A stretch of 5,337 nucleotides of DNA from an uncultured Pedobacter sp. (lineage in GTDB: Bacteria > Bacteroidota > Bacteroidia > Sphingobacteriales > Sphingobacteriaceae). This document shows positions 1 to 5,337 of this stretch, one piece after another (the stretch's first letter is position 1; every line of letters begins with the position of its first letter). Both the position numbers and the translations under genes were made by a program. The stretch spans positions 1-5,337 of the forward strand of contig NZ_CAMLHF010000281.1 in assembly GCF_946479715.1 (NCBI RefSeq), given 5' to 3'. The notes under the pieces were generated by a model. That model was not told the origin of the DNA and did no database searches. It saw nothing but the letters and a program-made list of their open reading frames with translations.

Positions 1-1
1 C

Positions 2-958
2 AGCAGCAGTAAGGAAACAGGTTGCTGCAGTTTGGATAGCATAAACGATGCCCGCACACTTGCTGTTAACTATGGCTTCCCACATTACATCCTCGATATA
101 CGCGACGAGTTTGGCGATTTTGTAATCGACAACTTTGTTGATGAATACCTTGCCGGTCGTACCCCAAACCCATGTGTACTATGTAACACCCATATCAAAT
201 GGGAAGCATTATTAAAACGTGCCAACAAACTGGATTGCGAATTTATTGCAACCGGACATTATGCAAACATCAGACAACAAGATAGCGGCCGTTACGTAAT
301 CTCTAAAGGAAAAGACGAAAACAAAGATCAATCATACGTACTTTGGGGTGTTTCTCAGGAAAACCTTGCACGTACACAATTCCCTTTGGGCTCATTTGCC
401 AAATCTGATATCAGGCAAATGGCTTTAGATATGGGACAGGAAGAATTAGCTAAGAAAAGTGAAAGCTACGAGATCTGCTTTGTACCCGATAATGATTACC
501 GCGCCTTCTTAAAACATAAAGTTGAAGATTTAGAAGACAGAGTTGCCGGTGGTAACTTCATCACTAAAGACGGAATGGTAGTTGGTCAGCATAAAGGCTA
601 CCCTTTTTACACCATCGGCCAGCGTAAAGGACTTGGAATTGCCTTCGGCGAACCCATGTTTGTAACCCAAATCATGCCCGAAAGTAATACAGTGGTACTT
701 GGAAGAGCCGAAGATCTGGAAAGAAACGAAGCTCTGGTACGCAACGTTAACCTGGTAAAATACGGAAGTATCTTAGAACCAATGGATAACGTGGTTACTA
801 AAATCAGATATAAAGATGCAGGTATGCTAAGCACTATCGTTCAGGAAAAAGACAAAATGCGTGTAGTATTTGACCACAATGTATCAGCAATTGCACCCGG
901 CCAATCAGCAGTTTTCTATGAAGGAAACGACCTGTTAGGTGGTGGTTTCCTTTGCTAA
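2..958 (+). CDS. mnmA: tRNA-specific 2-thiouridylase MnmA, 5'-truncated by the window edge
   Basis: Cytoplasmic enzyme that activates U34 of tRNA (Lys, Glu, Gln) with ATP and inserts sulfur to give 2-thiouridine, part of the mnm5s2U wobble modification. The reading frame is open to the left edge: the codons before base 32 read SSSKETGCCS, which continues the family alignment, so the TTG at 32 is internal and not a start. Visible are 318 residues; E. coli MnmA has 368, so about 45-50 are missing, including the SGGVDS PP-loop. Family motifs seen are RTPNPCVLCN (bases 158-187), ATGHY, NKDQSY, YEICF with its conserved Cys (476-478), TIGQRKGLGI and the C-terminal barrel ending SAVFYEGNDLLGGG. The first Cys of the CxxC (173-175) occupies the place of Asp99 of E. 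coli MnmA; the second (182-184) is the conserved Cys102 equivalent and 476-478 the Cys199 equivalent. It converges with the minus-strand genes. Identification is very secure. Confidence 0.97.
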   Translation, partial: SSSKETGCCSLDSINDARTLAVNYGFPHYILDIRDEFGDFVIDNFVDEYLAGRTPNPCVLCNTHIKWEALLKRANKLDCEFIATGHYANIRQQDSGRYVISKGKDENKDQSYVLWGVSQENLARTQFPLGSFAKSDIRQMALDMGQEELAKKSESYEICFVPDNDYRAFLKHKVEDLEDRVAGGNFITKDGMVVGQHKGYPFYTIGQRKGLGIAFGEPMFVTQIMPESNTVVLGRAEDLERNEALVRNVNLVKYGSILEPMDNVVTKIRYKDAGMLSTIVQEKDKMRVVFDHNVSAIAPGQSAVFYEGNDLLGGGFLC

Positions 959-978
959 AAGATATAAAAACATATATC
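957..978 (-). terminator. Weak AT-rich hairpin between the convergent genes, possible terminator
   Basis: On the minus strand the sequence reads GATATA, a 6-base loop TGTTTT, TATATC, then TTTT. This 6-bp stem with a short T run lies about 32 nt past the stop of the last minus-strand gene and just inside the 51-nt gap before mnmA. The stem has only one G:C pair and the T run is short and overlaps the mnmA stop codon, so termination would be weak. On the plus strand there is no T tract directly after the stem. Kept as a low-confidence call. Confidence 0.25.
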
Positions 979-1009
979 AATCAATGGTTTCCCTTAGTTA
1001 GCTTTATTT

Positions 1010-1552
1010 TTAATCGATGCTATCCAGAGGAGACCATTGTCCCTTTTTGAAAAACATATTACCAAACTTAGGAGAATCAAATACTAGGTAAAAACTCCAG
1101 GTCTCTCTATAAATCGTTGGATCTCCTGATATTATATGGTGCGTGGGTTCTTGCATATTTATTGCAAGTCTTTCTGAACGGTATGTTTTTACGGTTGTAA
1201 TTGTTCCTCCAAATGTTTCTACCACTTTACCTTTATCCATAACATATAAATAGATGGAATCGTTCTCCTTTATTTCGAAATGAAAATTGTTATACTGCCA
1301 ATCTGCTTGTTTACCCTTAAAGTAATTTCTATCAATAATGTATTGGCCATAAAAATCTTTCTTTTTAAGTACTTTCTTAGCTGTTAAGGCTTGGATTGTT
1401 ACAGAAATAATTATAAGTCCAATTACCCCAAGCCAGATAAAACCAAGAATTTTCCCATAGGCATTCTTTCTAGTCACTAACCAACAGATTAAAAGAATAA
1501 TGGTTAATGGAAATAGTATAAATACGAAAAACAAATTAAAGCCAAATCCCAT
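1010..1552 (-). CDS. Small two-membrane-segment protein of unknown function
   Basis: A 180-residue protein. Two hydrophobic helices are clear, at about residues 4-26 and 34-57, separated by a short basic turn (TRKNAYGK). A highly basic stretch (KKVLKKKD, about 59-66) follows, then a polar domain of about 115 residues rich in alternating, aromatic beta-like segments: FYGQYIID at 67-74, GKQADWQYNNFHFEI at 80-94, SIYLYV at 99-104, RLAINM at 128-133, SFYLVF at 153-158, and MFFKKGQW at 166-173. The GxYxxD opening and the closing GQW give a lipocalin-like look, but that is a guess. I have an impression of similar unnamed proteins in Pedobacter and Chryseobacterium-like genomes. Topology is ambiguous because both the turn and the C-terminal flank are positive. 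It starts only 8 nt after the stop of the upstream 425-residue gene, so the two are very likely co-transcribed. It has no Cys lipobox. Function unknown; envelope-associated at most. Confidence 0.85.
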   Translation of the reverse strand: MGFGFNLFFVFILFPLTIILLICWLVTRKNAYGKILGFIWLGVIGLIIISVTIQALTAKKVLKKKDFYGQYIIDRNYFKGKQADWQYNNFHFEIKENDSIYLYVMDKGKVVETFGGTITTVKTYRSERLAINMQEPTHHIISGDPTIYRETWSFYLVFDSPKFGNMFFKKGQWSPLDSID

Positions 1553-1560
1553 TATGCTAT

Positions 1561-2838
1561 TTATAAGTTGGTTTTAATCAATTCTCTTGAATCAAGGTAG
1601 CTGTCATATTTAATTTCTTCTTTCAGCTTTTCATCTAATACTTCATTATTAACAAGTAACTCAATAATATCACTTCTATGAATACCACAATTCATTTTTC
1701 CATACAAAACTTCTAGTGGCTCTTTACACTCCTTTGTCTTATTAGCTTGATAAATATCAATATAGCTACACGCCAAACTCTCTATTGAATACTCACTGTT
1801 AAATTTCCTTCCTATTTCAGTAAGGAGTACACTATCTCCAGCTTTGTAATTGGAAATTAAAATATTAGTAAACATTTCCGGTTTCCGGGATTTCCTGATA
1901 TTTTCCAGGGCAAATTGGCGAATGCTATCGCCTTTCAGATATCTCAAGGCATTAACTGCAAACTCCACAATTCTATTTTTTGAACTCGGTTTTTGAGTTG
2001 CGAGTTGTAAGATAAATTTACTTTCCAACGGAAATTTAAACTCAGTAAATACAAATAATAACTTTTCTTGAAAACCTTTATTTTGTTCTATAATAAGGCT
2101 CTCCGCGATCGAATTTAATTCTTTATCTGTCAGTTGTCTCTTAAAAAGACGAATATATGGTTCACTAGCCAAAGCTTCTTCAATTATGTCTTTGTACCTA
2201 GAGATTCTTTTATAGTTTTTTGTTTTAACACTGTTTCTTTTAACGTTTTCCAAATATATCTGGATGAAACGATTCTCTATAGCTAGCTCCTCTAGTTCTT
2301 TTAAAACGTTTATACCAGGATTATCATCCTGAAAATGTTTAATTATTGAACCATCTTGCCAGTCATCAGGGTTGCTATCTAATCCCCTACCCATTTTTTC
2401 CGCTATGAATTTCATTCCTTCCATTCCATCAAGCTCAAGAATTTCGGAATATCCTGCCCAGTCAGCACCTTCAATAGGGGAAGTAAAAAACCTATCATAA
2501 ATTGCCATTCTTGCTTTAGCATCGCCATTCTGAGCAAATATCTTTGCCAGATCAAATAATTGAGTTAATGACCAGATATCATTCTGTTCTTTGGCAAGCC
2601 CAACAAGAATAGCATTACGGATCTTATCTTGTTGCTTAGTAAGTGAAATAAGTTCTGAAAGATAAACTCCCCGACTATTTTCACATTGACCATCATAAGC
2701 AAAGTTTGTAAGGCATGCTCTAATTATATCATTTGAAAAATCAAGAACTGGGTTATTCAACATTATTAAATGAGCCTCCCCAGTACCTCTCTTTATAGAA
2801 TTTCTAAAGGTCTTCTTAATAATTGCAGTATTATTCAT
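1561..2838 (-). CDS. Hypothetical all-helical protein, HEAT-repeat-like
   Basis: A 425-residue protein with no signal peptide and no membrane segment, so probably cytoplasmic. It is helical throughout. The N-terminal half carries the parts that look most conserved: KRGTGEAHLI at 16-25, LDFSNDIIRACLTNFAYDGQ at 32-51, FDLAKIFAQNGDAKARMAIY at 95-114, YSEILELDGMEGMKFIAEKM at 130-149 and DDWQDGSIIKHFQDDNP at 158-174. A segment around 288-313 (RIVEFAVNALRYLKG, then SIRQFALENI) has the paired-helix spacing of a HEAT/ARM repeat. No catalytic motif is evident. I recall similar unnamed proteins in Bacteroidota, and possibly in Firmicutes, but no function. The ATG at 2838 is chosen because it opens the longest frame and lies 84 nt after the MACPF stop; no Shine-Dalgarno is spaced properly, as is usual in this phylum. 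It is followed after 8 nt by the two-membrane-segment gene. HEAT-type superhelices commonly act as binding scaffolds; here that is only inference. Confidence 0.85.
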   Translation of the reverse strand: MNNTAIIKKTFRNSIKRGTGEAHLIMLNNPVLDFSNDIIRACLTNFAYDGQCENSRGVYLSELISLTKQQDKIRNAILVGLAKEQNDIWSLTQLFDLAKIFAQNGDAKARMAIYDRFFTSPIEGADWAGYSEILELDGMEGMKFIAEKMGRGLDSNPDDWQDGSIIKHFQDDNPGINVLKELEELAIENRFIQIYLENVKRNSVKTKNYKRISRYKDIIEEALASEPYIRLFKRQLTDKELNSIAESLIIEQNKGFQEKLLFVFTEFKFPLESKFILQLATQKPSSKNRIVEFAVNALRYLKGDSIRQFALENIRKSRKPEMFTNILISNYKAGDSVLLTEIGRKFNSEYSIESLACSYIDIYQANKTKECKEPLEVLYGKMNCGIHRSDIIELLVNNEVLDEKLKEEIKYDSYLDSRELIKTNL

Positions 2839-2922
2839 TTTTCTTATTATCCCTTATGACTTTTCCATGAAAGGAATCTGAAATTAAGAAAGAAGCTTTA
2901 TAAATTGTATTTTTTTTCGAAT

Positions 2923-3942
2923 TTAATTTGTCAATTTAATCGCTTTAGCGGCAAAATATTCTTCGAGATAAGATTTTACCTCAGCTTTTTTTACGCTATC
3001 ATCAACAAAGCTATCAAGAGGTTCCAAACCATTGCGATAAGCAAAAATAAATTGTGCACCATCCTCTGTAGTAGTCGAAAGCCAATTTGCAATATTTACT
3101 ACCCGCCTATTATTTATGGTTTCGATTTTCAATTTGCTCATATCGCCGCCAGTAGCACTAAAATAGATCTGCGCCGAAGAATTTGCATTTAAGTGCCGCA
3201 AATTCACATCATCCATATAGCCAGTCGATATGCCAAATGTCCGTATCATCGCATAACGTAATCCTTCCCTGATAATAGCCCCTCTATTTTCCTCTTTAGC
3301 TTCTGCCTGATAAATGACATCTAATTTCGAACCCATTTCTATCCCTTTCAGAACATGTGTTCCATATTTATGAACCAGCTCCTGAGCGTTTAACAAAGTA
3401 ATATCTCTCTTAAAATCAGATGTTAAATAGTTATTTGCAGGTTTCTCATCATAAAACTTAAATCTTTTCGAAATCCAGTAAAGATAAAAGTATCCGTAAA
3501 CATACTTTCTATCAGTAACAACTGTTCCAGGGAATGTCTTCTCTATCGTGTTTCCAAAAAGTCTCAAACCTTTGGTATGCTCATACGAATTTGAAAATAT
3601 TTCTGATAAATCTGCTGCATTTTCAGCCTCTACGGTTCTCCATGAGGCCTCTCCAGATCTTATTATGTTAATTCTAGAACCGCTAGCAATATAAGCTTCA
3701 ACATCAACTACACTTGCTCTTATAGAAGCCTGATTGTTGAACTTATCTGTAGCATCATATCCAAATCCTAAAAAATTATAGGTTTCAGATGGTTGATATA
3801 AAGGTTGGGTTTCTTCCGTTGCTCCCTTAACTACCAGTTCAATATCTGGTGATAATTTCTCTTCAATTACGATTTCTTCAGATTTTTTCTTGCACGAAGC
3901 TAACATGGCAAAGGCTGCCATAAATAGAATTGCTTTTTTCAT
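2923..3942 (-). CDS. MACPF (membrane attack complex/perforin) domain lipoprotein
   Basis: A 339-residue secreted lipoprotein with a pore-forming fold. Residues 1-17 are a lipoprotein signal (MKK, hydrophobic core, lipobox LASC with Cys17), followed by KKKSEE; a Lys then acidic pair just after the Cys resembles the surface-export signal described for Bacteroidota lipoproteins. The MACPF domain follows: LGFGYDATDKF at 58-68, the usual N-terminal mark of bacterial members; the signature HKYGTHVL at 191-198 (Tyr193 codon at 3366-3364), matching the [FY]-G-T-H core; a GGD at 265-267; and a C-terminal NGLEPLDSFVDDSVKKAEVKSYLEEYF region like those of Bacteroides relatives. The frame is open up to 4044, but the ATG at 3942 is preferred because it puts the Lys-Lys-hydrophobic-lipobox signal exactly at the N-terminus. 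The family includes BSAP antibacterial toxins of Bacteroidales and vertebrate complement and perforin. Toxin activity is inferred; adhesion or host-interaction roles are alternatives. Domain identity is firm. Confidence 0.92.
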   Translation of the reverse strand: MKKAILFMAAFAMLASCKKKSEEIVIEEKLSPDIELVVKGATEETQPLYQPSETYNFLGFGYDATDKFNNQASIRASVVDVEAYIASGSRINIIRSGEASWRTVEAENAADLSEIFSNSYEHTKGLRLFGNTIEKTFPGTVVTDRKYVYGYFYLYWISKRFKFYDEKPANNYLTSDFKRDITLLNAQELVHKYGTHVLKGIEMGSKLDVIYQAEAKEENRGAIIREGLRYAMIRTFGISTGYMDDVNLRHLNANSSAQIYFSATGGDMSKLKIETINNRRVVNIANWLSTTTEDGAQFIFAYRNGLEPLDSFVDDSVKKAEVKSYLEEYFAAKAIKLTN

Positions 3943-3982
3943 TTGGTTCAAGTTTGTGTGTGTATTGTTGCCCTCAATTTTA

Positions 3983-4016
3983 ACGCCATTTTTGCAGAAA
4001 AAATTAAAAATAGCGT
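3983..4016 (-). promoter_or_regulatory. 11-bp stem-loop dyad in the leader of the MACPF gene
   Basis: On the minus strand ACGCTATTTTT and AAAAATGGCGT flank a 12-base loop. As minus-strand RNA all 11 positions pair, with one U-G wobble; as plus-strand RNA the same position is an A-C mismatch, so the structure favours minus-strand transcripts. It ends 40 nt upstream of the preferred MACPF ATG. No T run follows it, so it is not a standard intrinsic terminator. It could be a leader hairpin affecting stability or translation, or an operator dyad. I see no convincing Bacteroidota promoter (TTTG / TAnnTTTG) with correct spacing near it. Confidence 0.4.
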
Positions 4017-4077
4017 AAATCTCAGTAAAAAAATAGATACACATTAAACTACCAGAGGAATATAATTTCTCTTTAGG

Positions 4078-4099
4078 AAAAAATACCGATCATAGGTAT
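4078..4099 (-). terminator. Candidate intrinsic terminator after the metallophosphoesterase gene
   Basis: On the minus strand ATACC, a 7-base loop, GGTAT and then a run of T (the last stem T plus five more) begin 3 nt past the TAG stop at 4103-4105. The stem is only 5 bp with two G:C pairs, so it is weak, but the position directly after the stop and the T run fit an intrinsic terminator separating the nucleotidase pair from the MACPF gene. Some read-through is plausible. Confidence 0.4.
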
Positions 4100-4102
4100 A
4101 TG

Positions 4103-5050
4103 CTAAGCTTCCAATTTATTAGAGATCAAATAAGGCGAAGCCGTTTTCACCTTTTTACCTTTATATCTTTCAAAATAATAATCAACTCTACCCAGGTTAA
4201 TACCAGCAAAACCAACCTGATTTATAGTAGTTATTGCTCCGCTTAAATTCTGCACATCTTCTGGCTGATCCATAAAAGTATGCGTATGCCCACCAATTAT
4301 AAGGTCGATACTCTTATTGTTTTTTGCTAAAATCTGATCGGATACTTTATCTGTAGGATATTTGTAACCCAAATGAGACAAGCAAATTACCAGATCACAC
4401 TTAAAGTCATTCTTTAATATATCCGCTATTTCATTAGCCTTTGCAATTGGATCCAGATAAACTGCATCGCCATAATTTTTTTCATCAACCAGACCATGCA
4501 ATTCTACTCCAAGCCCAAAAACACCAATCTTTAACCCATCCTTTTTAAATATCTTATACGGAAGCGTCGATTTATTAAGTATTGTATTAGAGAAGTCGTA
4601 ATTGCTGCATAAAATAGGAAAGTTGGCATGAGGCAATTGCTTATAGAAGCCCTCCATACCGTTATCAAAATCATGGTTTCCCATTGTAGCCGCATCATAA
4701 CCCATTGCTGTCATGAGCTTAATTTCAAGTTCACCACCAAACTTATTGAAGTATGGAGTACCCTGGAAAATATCACCAGCATCAAACAGTAATACATTTT
4801 TCTCTTCGCTTCTTACTTTTTTAATCAAAGCAGCCCGTCTTGCTGTACCGCCCAAACCTTCATATTTAGATCCATCAATAGGAAAAGGTTCTACCCTGCT
4901 ATGAACATCGTTAGTATGCAAAATGGTAAGCTTTGTTACGCCTCCTGCAGCCTCAGCTTCAAACGCATTTAAATTTAAGGCCAGAGCCGCTGCAGCAATA
5001 CCACCGGTTCTAAGAAAATCTCTTCGGTTAGTTTTTAGTAATTCTTCCAT
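4103..5050 (-). CDS. Tat-exported UshA-type metallophosphoesterase (5'-nucleotidase catalytic half)
   Basis: A 315-residue calcineurin-like metallophosphatase that hydrolyses phosphate esters, probably nucleoside 5'-monophosphates or related nucleotides, outside the cytoplasm. The N-terminus has a twin-arginine signal: NRRDFLRTGG at 8-17, then a hydrophobic Ala/Leu stretch to about residue 30. The two-metal site is complete: TNDVH (Asp48, His50), DAGD (Asp93), GNHDFD (Asn125, His126), LSHLG (His226) and GGHTH (His255, His257). It is only the catalytic domain; E. coli UshA is about 550 residues and carries a C-terminal substrate-binding domain in the same chain. That second domain is encoded by the gene just upstream, whose end overlaps this start by 23 nt, suggesting translational coupling and a joint function. 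The ATG at 5050 is kept because the next Met is residue 113, beyond the signal and part of the active site. Exact substrate is not readable from the sequence. Confidence 0.94.
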   Translation of the reverse strand: MEELLKTNRRDFLRTGGIAAAALALNLNAFEAEAAGGVTKLTILHTNDVHSRVEPFPIDGSKYEGLGGTARRAALIKKVRSEEKNVLLFDAGDIFQGTPYFNKFGGELEIKLMTAMGYDAATMGNHDFDNGMEGFYKQLPHANFPILCSNYDFSNTILNKSTLPYKIFKKDGLKIGVFGLGVELHGLVDEKNYGDAVYLDPIAKANEIADILKNDFKCDLVICLSHLGYKYPTDKVSDQILAKNNKSIDLIIGGHTHTFMDQPEDVQNLSGAITTINQVGFAGINLGRVDYYFERYKGKKVKTASPYLISNKLEA

Positions 5051-5337
5051 CTAATTTTGGATTAATTGTTTTGCCTGCGGCCTCAGTTTCTTTAACGTAA
5101 TTCATTAATGCATCGCGTATTTTAAGGCCTATAACCTTTTTATCTGTTGCATTTTTAAAAGCAGGAACATTGTCGCCACCCCCACCAATATAATCTGAAG
5201 TAAGTATGCGGTAAGTTTTGTTTACATCAAACGGTTTACCGTTTACAAGTACATCTGCAGGCTTTTTATCTACTATTTTCATTTGTAACCGCGCAACAGG
5301 TTGTCCATTGGTAGAAGCTATATAACCCAATACTTGT
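5028..5337 (-). CDS. 5'-nucleotidase C-terminal (substrate-binding) domain protein, 5' part beyond the window
   Basis: The visible 102 complete codons are the end of a 5'-nucleotidase C-terminal domain. The recognisable core is NGKPFDVNKTYRILTSDYIG followed by GGGDNVPAF, matching the family pattern of a YxIxTxDYxxxGGD loop; in UshA this region (NDF...GGDGY) contacts the nucleotide base. The frame stays open to the right edge (a TTG at 5330-5328 is internal, preceded by Gln-Val codons), so the start lies outside. No catalytic metal motif is present in the visible part, and the downstream overlapping gene supplies that half. Thus the two halves of a UshA-like enzyme sit on separate genes, with the binding-domain gene first. 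It should be an envelope protein like its partner, but its signal peptide is not in view. The family call is secure; the full length is unknown. Confidence 0.9.
   Translation of the reverse strand, partial: QVLGYIASTNGQPVARLQMKIVDKKPADVLVNGKPFDVNKTYRILTSDYIGGGGDNVPAFKNATDKKVIGLKIRDALMNYVKETEAAGKTINPKLDGRITKN

Noticed and set aside
32..34. TTG as start of mnmA
   Set aside because: The same frame continues to the left edge with codons that match the MnmA family, so the gene is cut by the window, not short.
607..834. 75-residue minus-strand open frame inside mnmA
   Set aside because: Mirror of a strongly conserved coding region; no independent signal.
954..1009. GCTAA / TTAGC dyad followed by TTTATTTTT as a plus-strand terminator for mnmA
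   Set aside because: Only 5 bp with a 39-nt loop that itself contains another hairpin; too weak to call.
1010..2838. Low G+C of the two unknown genes as a sign of transfer
   Set aside because: Counted by eye, bases 121-180 in mnmA have 27 G+C of 60 and 2221-2280 have 17, but 4321-4380 in the nucleotidase gene also has only 19, and 2521-2580 has 21; the contrast is not specific to these genes.
2900..2934. TTGACA and TACAAT separated by 19 bp on the minus strand, upstream of the helical-protein gene
   Set aside because: The TTGACA is made by the last codons of the MACPF gene, the spacing is long, the downstream box does not match the Bacteroidota TAnnTTTG, and such boxes arise often in AT-rich DNA.
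2905..3192. 95-residue plus-strand open frame
   Set aside because: It is antisense to the conserved MACPF coding sequence and has no recognisable features; a shadow frame.
1010..3942. Classical toxin-antitoxin or restriction-type defence system
   Set aside because: No nuclease, methyltransferase, NTPase or DNA-binding motif is visible in any of the three genes; only the MACPF fold suggests an effector.
4713..4904. 63-residue plus-strand open frame inside the metallophosphoesterase gene
   Set aside because: Antisense to the active-site region of a clear enzyme gene; a shadow frame.

Overview
The window looks like a piece of a Bacteroidota chromosome, most likely from the Sphingobacteriaceae (Pedobacter-like). 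This rests on the type of MnmA sequence, the lack of clear Shine-Dalgarno sites before the starts, a MACPF lipoprotein of the Bacteroidota kind, and a UshA-type 5'-nucleotidase split into two genes. The organism is inferred from recognised sequence style, not from a search.

Layout: the left edge holds the 3' part of mnmA on the plus strand (2-958), which makes the wobble-position 2-thiouridine of certain tRNAs. Everything else is on the minus strand and converges on it. Read in the direction of transcription, from the right edge leftward, these are: (1) the end of a gene for a 5'-nucleotidase C-terminal domain; (2) a Tat-exported metallophosphoesterase that overlaps it by 23 nt, the two together resembling a UshA-type nucleotidase divided in two; (3) after a weak terminator-like hairpin and a 160-nt gap with a second strong dyad, a MACPF (membrane attack complex/perforin) lipoprotein; (4) after 84 nt, a 425-residue all-helical protein of unknown function; (5) after 8 nt, a small protein with two membrane segments and a C-terminal domain predicted to be beta-rich, also of unknown function.

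The nucleotidase pair probably works as one envelope unit in nucleotide or phosphate salvage. The MACPF lipoprotein is the most striking gene: its family in Bacteroidota includes the BSAP antibacterial toxins used against related strains. The two unknown genes behind it form a tight pair and point the same way. Whether they belong functionally with the MACPF gene cannot be decided from this window alone.

There is no tRNA, rRNA, CRISPR array, insertion sequence or phage gene here, and no gene-free stretch over 300 bases.
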